This document shows, piece after piece, positions 37,569 through 42,956 of a stretch of DNA of 42,956 nt. The stretch comes from Virgibacillus alimentarius (GTDB taxonomy: Bacteria; Bacillota; Bacilli; Bacillales; Amphibacillaceae). The stretch spans positions 1 to 42,956 of the forward strand of contig NZ_JFBD01000003.1 in assembly GCF_000709085.1 (NCBI RefSeq), read 5' to 3'. The notes under the pieces are model-generated. The model worked only from the letters and a program-made list of their open reading frames with translations. It had not been told where the DNA came from and ran no database searches. Position 1 is the stretch's first letter. Each line of letters opens with the position of its first letter. Both the position numbers and the translations under genes were made by a program.

Positions 37569-37574
37569 ACGCGG

Positions 37575-37805
37575 TCAATCCGTTACAAAAGGTAATAATG
37601 CCATAGTACGAGCACGTTTGATTGCTTTTGTAAGTTTACGCTGATATTTAGCAGATGTTCCTGTTACACGACGAGGAAGAATTTTTCCACGTTCTGAAAC
37701 GAAACGTTTTAGCAAATCAATATCTTTATAATCAATATGTGTAATTCCATTTGATGTGAAATAACACACTTTACGACGCTTTGCACGTCCGCGACGAACT
37801 GCCAT
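37575..37805 (-). CDS. rpsR: Ribosomal protein S18
   Basis: 76 residues, matching bS18 ([40 protein letters not shown]). It is the last gene of the rpsF-ssb-rpsR operon and binds S6 in the 30S platform. A strong AAGGAGG lies before the ATG. Its expression would depend on read-through of the intron in ssb. Confidence 0.97.
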   Translation of the reverse strand: MAVRRGRAKRRKVCYFTSNGITHIDYKDIDLLKRFVSERGKILPRRVTGTSAKYQRKLTKAIKRARTMALLPFVTD

Positions 37806-37831
37806 TTATAACTCCTCCTTTAAATGAAATT

Positions 37832-38232
37832 TTAGAATGGTAAATCATCATCTGATATATCGATAGGCTCTCCGTTGTTCTTAAACGGGTCCTCTTCATG
37901 TTGAGTCTGGAATTGGTTCTGGTTATGATTTGGCTGAAATCCTGATGGATCTTGTCCTCTTGTTTGAGAGGAACCTTTTGATTCCAGGAATTGTACACTA
38001 TCTGCAACGATCTCCGTTACAAATACAGTCTTTCCATCTTGTCCTTCGAAAGTACGTGTTTGAACACGACCGTCGACACCTACCATACTACCTTTTTTCA
38101 TGTAGTTAGCAAGATTTTCTGCGGGCCTGCGCCAAACAACACAATTAATAAAATCAGCATCACGATTCCCTTGCTGGTTTGTAAAAGGCCGATTAACTGC
38201 AACTGTAAAGTTAGCTACAGCAACGCCATTTG
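37832..38232 (-). CDS. ssb: Single-strand DNA-binding protein Ssb, exon 2 (codons 21-153)
   Basis: The 401 bases join exactly to exon 1 (41146-41206), giving 462 bases and a 153-residue Ssb with no frame error. The join rebuilds [13 protein letters not shown], identical in type to B. subtilis SsbA at that point. The exon covers most of the OB fold ([27 protein letters not shown]), the Gly/Gln/Asn-rich linker and the partner-binding tail DISDDDLPF. Alone, the ATG at 38101 would give only an 89-residue fragment without the main part of the OB fold, so that is not a real start. Ssb protects single-stranded DNA and recruits replication and repair proteins. Confidence 0.93.
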
Positions 38233-38281
38233 ATATGGATAGGTAAGCCTTTGAAGTTATCTCCAGCTTTTCCCCCCATTA

Positions 38282-38315
38282 GTACCGCACGTGCGACTTT
38301 CATCGCATACGGCAC
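38282..38315 (-). ncRNA. Group II intron domain V
   Basis: A 34-base hairpin on the minus strand: GUGCCGUAUGCG, GAUGAAAGUC, GCACGUGCGGUAC. It has the paired arms, the GAAA tetraloop and the bulge expected of the catalytic domain V. Domain VI follows, with an ACCUAUCC segment that probably contains the branch-point A. Confidence 0.9.
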
Positions 38316-38404
38316 GCCATCGTTTCCAATCCGTCATGTTTTACCATGACAGAATCAAATTGGATCCGTAATTTGACGAGATAGTGTTATACTATACGAC
38401 TTAG

Positions 38405-40325
38405 CTAAATGCCACTTTTGAGTTTAGCTTTATATTTCTCGACTCTCTCAGCTATTTTGCTGTCACTAGGTAGGTCATTAGCATGAATTAGCTCATGACA
38501 CCCTTTGTGCAGGCTAGCTAGATTGCTTACTTTGTTAACTTTGTCGAGGGGTAGTTTTGGGTTAACGTGATGACAATGCAGGTCTGACGGTAAAATATCG
38601 TCGACACATATTTTACATTTCCCTCTGTCTCTGTTAAATGCATACTCTCTGTTCATGTAGAACTCGAAGTTATATTTACGGATATTCTCTCGGTTAGAAC
38701 TATTTAGATTATGTTTCGCCAATCTAAAAATATCTTCATTTTTGTCATACAATGGTGGTCTGTTAAGTCTTCCCTTCATTTTCGCCTTCTTATAGTAGAG
38801 TTCTCTTCCCTTTTCGGTAAAAGGTGTCATCTTTTGATTAAAATTTTTTGGGTCTTCAGAAGATGTGTGTAAGAATTTTGTAATTCCTATCCATTGCCCC
38901 TCTACTTCAACAGCATGAGTTTCAGCAGTATATTTTGCATGTCTCGATTGTCTGTTGGAAAGCTGGGAAAACTTTTTCAGGTTCGCCTTATCTTTTCCAT
39001 TATTTTGGTTTCGATAAAGCTTTTTCCAAGTGTAATGACAAGTCGTAAAGATTTTATTATCAAATGAATCGAATATTTTTGTCCAGACGGCTATTTTATA
39101 ATATTCAGCCATACCTATAATTTTGGAGTTCACTTTTTCAATGATTACTGCTTTCTGATAATCGCATTGTGTTCTCCTAATCTGTCTAATATCCTTGAGA
39201 ATTTCCGCCATTTAGGCCTAATATTATTTGAATCAGGCAATATTTTGGCATATAACTCATGTTTCTTTTGGTTTCCAGTCCTTCCTATTGACCTACGAGG
39301 TCTTGCAAGTCCTATTTCGAAACCAAGAAACTTCATTCTACTTTCCTGTAAGTCAGTGATTAGTGTCTTTTCTTCCGATAACTCTAAGTTCAGCTTTGCA
39401 CTAAAATATTTCTTTAAATATTTTAGATACCTTGTAGCCTCTTCTTTGGTTTTCGTGAATATGACCCAATCATCTGCGCATACCTTACAAGAAAAACAGG
39501 TTGTCTGCCTACCCTCCGAAATTTCCTACGGGCATTTTTGACATTAGCAAATTCCTCTGAGAAATATGGATTCTCATATCTGCTTGAAACCATCCAGTCA
39601 AAGTCATTTAGATAGACGTTTGCTAAGATAGGGCTAATGATTCCACCTTGTGGAGTACCTTTACCTATGTCATAGAATTTGAAATCTTCTTCTATGATGC
39701 CAGATTTAAGCATTTTCTTGATAATCGCTAAAACTCTTTTATCGATAATGCCTATTTTATGCAACTTACGCATTAGTACTGCATGGTTTATATTATCAAA
39801 ATAGCCTTTAATATCTCCTTCAATGACGTATCTGTATCTTCCAATATTAATAAGGTGTGCTATCCTAGCAATAGCATCATGGGTTGACCTATACGGTCTG
39901 AATCCATAGCTATGTTCGTATAGCTTAGCCTCAATGATTGGTTCAATAACAGTTTTTACGCATTGTTGGATAATTCTATCAAGCATAGTAGGAATGCCCA
40001 GCGGTCTGGTTTTTCCCGTATTTCCTTTCGGTATATGCTTTCTTCTCGCTGGCTTCGGATTGTAATTTCCACAAGCCGTTAACACCGTGCGAATAAGTTT
40101 CTCTCTTGGCATTTGTAGAAAATGGTTTATGGTTTTTCTATCGATACCCGCCGTCATACTGCCTTTATTTGACTTGATGTCATGAATAGCAGTTATGATG
40201 GTATGTTCATTGATGATAACTTCATAAAGACCATTTAGGGATTTCCCCTCTCTGGAATGTTGGTATAATCTGTCCAGAGTCTGCTTCAAGTCCTTTTCAG
40301 ACTCGATTTGGTAATTAACCTCCAC
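38405..40325 (-). pseudogene. Frameshifted intron-encoded reverse transcriptase/maturase/HNH protein
   Basis: About 640 codons in three frames. The first part (39423-40325) is the reverse transcriptase: KGSMTAGIDRKTI, RPLGIPTMLDRIIQQ, YGFRPYRSTHDAI, EGDIKGYFDNI and GTPQGGIISPILANVYL. At the YADD active site, a GCGC where GC is expected (39476-39479) shifts the frame; the neighbouring frame reads ADDWVIFTKTKEEA. A one-base loss near 39202 then shifts it again, from IRPKWRK to ILKDIRQIRRT. The last part holds the maturase domain (IIEKVNSKIIGMAEYYK) and an HNH endonuclease (CKIC, LHCHHVNP, HKGCHELIH). Sequencing error is the alternative; otherwise it is inactive. Confidence 0.88.
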
Positions 40326-41145
40326 TTTGTTCTCACATTCTTCTTAGTAAGAAAGATATAAAGCTTACAAGAGTGGATTAGCAATTATTATAAGTACACG
40401 CCTGTACCTATAACGTTAACCAAATGACGTTTTGTATAATCTCTTGTTTTAATAACCATCTCTTAGAAACGACTAGTTCCCTTCGCTCCACAGGCATTAC
40501 CCTGCTTCCACACTACTATGGAACTCCTGACTTCCTATCAAATCTCTACAGACTGACATCCTCCTCTTGATAGGCTCTCCCACGTTCCCTAACAACTATC
40601 CCTTCATTTACTTATCCTTAGACTCTCACCCTATCCCGGTAATTCATGATACAACTCTGAATCTTAGTTAGTATTGTATCTCCCATCCTGTTTCAAGGTA
40701 TGGGGCAGTAAGTTGAACACACAACAACAAACCACGAATTACATTTTACCCGTTTTCACGGATAATACTACGTTACGAGACTGCATGAGTTCCCACTACT
40801 GTTGGTAGTCATAGAAAAGTTTTTAAGGAATCCCGCACCACATTCACCATATTTTCAACAATGAAAACTTAGGTTACTCGGGTTACGACCTCACCTAGCT
40901 TCATACCATTCCAATTGTCAGATTGAAATAGCATGTAGGGGTATTAGACTGCACACATATAACATTACGAACGCTATTGAGCTATTAGCTCAAATCCTTA
41001 AGGAGGTGTTCCCTGTTATATTAGATTCTGTGTGACCTCTGACTTTCACAGAGGAGTTCATTGTTAGAGTTTTTTACTAACATTAATTAATTGCTAGCAC
41101 GCTGCTTTTCCCGTCATATCAACGGTTATGCAGAACGTGGCGCAC

Positions 41146-41206
41146 GTGTATAACGTAGATCAGGATCCTTCGTCAACCTGCCGACAAGTACGACTCGATT
41201 TAACAT
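41146..41206 (-). CDS. ssb: Single-strand DNA-binding protein Ssb, exon 1 (codons 1-20 and one base)
   Basis: 61 bases encoding MLNRVVLVGRLTKDPDLRYT plus the first C of codon 21, then the intron. AAGGAG lies 8 bases before the ATG and the gene starts 16 bases after rpsF. Without splicing, translation would run six codons into the intron and stop. See exon 2 at 37832-38232. Confidence 0.93.
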
Positions 41207-41222
41207 CAGAACCACTCCTTAA

Positions 41223-41513
41223 TTATTGATCATCTTCTCGAATTGCCATATGACGGAGTATATCATCAGAAAACTTCGCTAGGCGGTCAAATTCATTAAC
41301 TGCTTCTGTATTGCCTTTGAAGTTAATAAGTATATAGTATCCATCACGGTAGTCATTGATTTCATAAGCAAAACGTTTCTTGCCTTTTTCATCAACTTTT
41401 TCAATTTCCGCGCCATTATCAGTTAAAACTTTGTTAAAACGCTCAATCAAAGCTGTTTGAGCTTCCTCTTCGATATCTGGGCGGATGATGTACATGATTT
41501 CATATTTTCTCAT
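41223..41513 (-). CDS. rpsF: Ribosomal protein S6
   Basis: 96 residues of the bS6 family ([37 protein letters not shown]). AAGGAGGTG precedes the ATG. It heads rpsF-ssb-rpsR; the S6:S18 pair is known to bind its own leader mRNA in many bacteria. The upstream leader here contains a clear hairpin. Confidence 0.97.
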   Translation of the reverse strand: MRKYEIMYIIRPDIEEEAQTALIERFNKVLTDNGAEIEKVDEKGKKRFAYEINDYRDGYYILINFKGNTEAVNEFDRLAKFSDDILRHMAIREDDQ

Positions 41514-41590
41514 CCGTTACACCTCCTTTTGGTCTTAGCGGCTCCTTTGAAAAAAATAAACAACACGAATGTGCCTATTTTCATCAGAGC

Positions 41591-41657
41591 AAGGAGTAAT
41601 CTTGAAATTTAATTACTCACAAGAATTAAGTATACTAAATTTTTTTCTAAAAAACAA
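41591..41657 (-). promoter_or_regulatory. Promoter and leader hairpin of rpsF-ssb-rpsR
   Basis: Minus strand TTGTTT (41657-41652), 17-base spacer, TATACT (41634-41629). Just after the expected start of transcription, GAGUAAU and AUUACUC form a 7-bp hairpin (about 41617-41593). Further on, GAGCCGCUAAGACC before the ribosome-binding site may belong to the S6:S18 binding motif; this last point is tentative. Confidence 0.55.
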
Positions 41658-41705
41658 CTATTCGAGAATCCTTTTCTTCGTTATATCATTCGAATTTTAA
41701 AAAAC

Positions 41706-42806
41706 TTATACATTAAAGCGGAAGTGAATAACATCGCCGTCTTCGACAATATAATCTTTTCCTTCCAGACGGACTTTTCCTTTTTCACGTGCTTGAGCCA
41801 TTGATCCATTCTGAGCAAGGTCCTCATAGGATACCGTCTCTGCACGAATAAAACCACGTTCAAAATCAGAATGAATAATACCTGCCGCTTGTGGTGCTTT
41901 AATTCCTTTACGGAAAGTCCATGCACGCACTTCTTGTTCACCAGCTGTAAAATACGTTGCCAGTCCTAACAACTCATATGTTGCTTTAATTAGCTGATCT
42001 AAACCAGATTCAGGGATTCCTAACTCTTCAAGGTACATTTCCTTTTCTTCTTGATCCAACTCTGCAATTTCTGCTTCAATTTTTGCACAAACAACAATCA
42101 CTTCTGCGTTTTCTTCAGCTGCATATGCTTTCACTTTTTGCACATTCTCATTAGCGTCTGGGTCTGTTATTTCATCTTCACTAACATTTGCAACGTACAA
42201 TACAGATTTGCTTGTTAATAAATGAAGCTGTTTCACATATTTCATTTGCTCGTCCGTAAATTCCAGCGAACGTGCAGGTTTTTCTGCTTCCAAACCTTCT
42301 TTTAACTTTTTCATTACATTAAACTCTGCTACTGCTTCTTTATCCTTTTGACGTGCAAGTTTTTCTACACGCTCATACCTTTTGTTAACCGTTTCTAAGT
42401 CTGCTAAGATTAATTCCAAATTAATAATTTCAATGTCATCAATTGGATTAATTTTTCCAGAAACATGCGTAATATTGTCATCCTGAAAACAGCGGACAAC
42501 ATGACAAATTGCATCTACTTGGCGAATATGCGATAGGAATTGGTTCCCTAACCCTTCACCCTTGCTTGCTCCTTCTACAATACCTGCTATATCTGTAAAT
42601 TCAAATGCTGTGGGTATGGTCTTTTTTGGTTTTACTAATTCTGTTAATTTATTCAAACGATCATCAGGTACTTCTACAATACCTACGTTTGGATCAATTG
42701 TACAAAATGGATAGTTTGCCGATTCTGCTCCTGCTTGGGTAATCGCATTAAATAAGGTTGATTTCCCAACATTAGGAAGACCGACTATTCCTGCTGTTAA
42801 CGCCAT
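41706..42806 (-). CDS. ychF: Ribosome-associated ATPase/GTPase YchF (Obg family)
   Basis: 366 residues. G1 motif GLPNVGKSTLFN (8-19), then FCTIDPNVG and FTDIAGIVEGASKGEGLGN, with the C-terminal TGS domain ending VEDGDVIHFRFNV. YchF/OLA1 binds the ribosome and prefers ATP; it affects translation under stress. The usual Bacillaceae place is next to rpsF. A good promoter lies upstream. Confidence 0.97.
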   Translation of the reverse strand: MALTAGIVGLPNVGKSTLFNAITQAGAESANYPFCTIDPNVGIVEVPDDRLNKLTELVKPKKTIPTAFEFTDIAGIVEGASKGEGLGNQFLSHIRQVDAICHVVRCFQDDNITHVSGKINPIDDIEIINLELILADLETVNKRYERVEKLARQKDKEAVAEFNVMKKLKEGLEAEKPARSLEFTDEQMKYVKQLHLLTSKSVLYVANVSEDEITDPDANENVQKVKAYAAEENAEVIVVCAKIEAEIAELDQEEKEMYLEELGIPESGLDQLIKATYELLGLATYFTAGEQEVRAWTFRKGIKAPQAAGIIHSDFERGFIRAETVSYEDLAQNGSMAQAREKGKVRLEGKDYIVEDGDVIHFRFNV

Positions 42807-42859
42807 TCAACTTCCACTCCTTAAGGATTTCATTCACGTGAACTAAGATAGTCATCCCA

Positions 42860-42888
42860 ATTATAGATTTATTATAATTAATTGACAA
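42860..42888 (-). promoter_or_regulatory. SigA-type promoter of ychF
   Basis: Minus strand TTGTCA (42888-42883), spacer of 17, TATAAT (42865-42860). The start of ychF lies about 54 bases downstream of the -10. Confidence 0.8.
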
Positions 42889-42901
42889 GCATTCAAAAGT
42901 T

Positions 42902-42931
42902 AAAAATAAGCATAGATCTATGCTTATTTTT
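42902..42931. terminator. Palindromic terminator at the right edge
   Basis: AAAAATAAGCATAGA is followed by its exact complement, an almost perfect palindrome with T-runs on either strand. It probably ends a gene beyond the window; it is not part of ychF. Confidence 0.7.
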
Positions 42932-42956
42932 AAACCTTTATCTATGAAAGTAATCT

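Larger units (their letters stand above)
38233..41145 (-). mobile_element. Group II intron inside ssb
   Basis: 2913 bases. The 5' end reads GTGCGCC, the typical start of bacterial group II introns, and the 3' end reads ATAT (ending AY). Domain V lies near the 3' end (38282-38315) and a domain VI-like stem follows it. A reverse transcriptase/maturase gene fills the middle. The 820 bases before that gene (40326-41145) have no protein gene and fit domains I-III. Excision restores a complete ssb. It is on the same strand as ssb, as needed for splicing. Confidence 0.93.

Noticed and set aside
37832-38101. A stand-alone 89-residue Ssb gene starting at the internal ATG
   Set aside because: It lacks most of the OB fold; the true N-terminal part continues upstream to 38232 and joins exon 1 at 41146-41206.
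39423-40325. A complete separate reverse transcriptase gene, with a separate HNH protein after it
   Set aside because: The three frames read as one intron-encoded protein interrupted by two small frameshifts, and both lie inside the intron.
40326-41145. A noncoding gap or separate RNA gene before rpsF
   Set aside because: It is explained as the 5' domains of the group II intron.
42902-42931. Operator or recombination site at the right edge
   Set aside because: The palindrome with flanking T-runs fits a simple bidirectional terminator.
1-42956. CRISPR array, tRNA or rRNA genes
   Set aside because: No regularly spaced repeats and no tRNA- or rRNA-like sequences were seen by eye on either strand.

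Overview
The window looks like an origin-proximal stretch of a low-GC Bacillaceae chromosome. The right half has the B. subtilis-like order walR-walK-yycH-yycI-yycJ-htrC, dnaB-rplI-gdpP-yybS, rpsR-ssb-rpsF and ychF. Ribosome-binding sites are strong AAGGAGG types. An Oceanobacillus/Virgibacillus-type host is my inference from overall protein resemblance, not something shown.

Layout. (a) 1-9 kb is a defence island on the minus strand. It holds one operon of an N4-cytosine-type DNA methyltransferase, a HerA ATPase and a NurA-family nuclease, and a second operon of two C5-cytosine methyltransferases on either side of a DUF3883-type nuclease candidate. An unrecognised, left-truncated gene precedes both. 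(b) 9-15 kb is further accessory DNA: a lipoprotein / ankyrin-repeat / RDD membrane protein operon whose first gene appears to start at ATT, an XRE regulator, and a plus-strand block of small genes ending in a RadC-family protein. (c) 15.1-19.4 kb is a compact integrated element of about 4.3 kb. It carries a gene II/X-type replication protein, a 60-aa protein, an XRE regulator, a large serine recombinase and its own complete rlmH. It sits in the last codons of the chromosomal rlmH, so two different rlmH genes flank it. (d) 19.4-24.5 kb holds assorted housekeeping genes (Lin0512 family, DinB family, GNAT, pterin dehydratase, ABC exporter, DoxX-like) with two groups of DnaA-box-like sequences. 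(e) 24.7-31.6 kb is the walRK operon. (f) 31.9-37.8 kb holds replication, c-di-AMP and ribosomal genes. (g) 37.8-41.5 kb is the rpsF-ssb-rpsR operon, in which ssb is split by a group II intron of about 2.9 kb. (h) The window ends with ychF.

Two points stand out. First, removing bases 38233-41145 joins two exons into a perfect 153-aa Ssb, so an apparently essential gene depends on intron splicing, while the intron's own reverse transcriptase/maturase gene carries two frameshifts, one of them in the catalytic YADD motif. Second, the rlmH-integrated element changes the C terminus of the host RlmH (family PYHK becomes PYIFQG) and brings a second rlmH that ends in PYHK, which suggests gene compensation. 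With the defence genes beyond it, the 3' end of rlmH looks like an insertion hotspot comparable to SCC elements in staphylococci.
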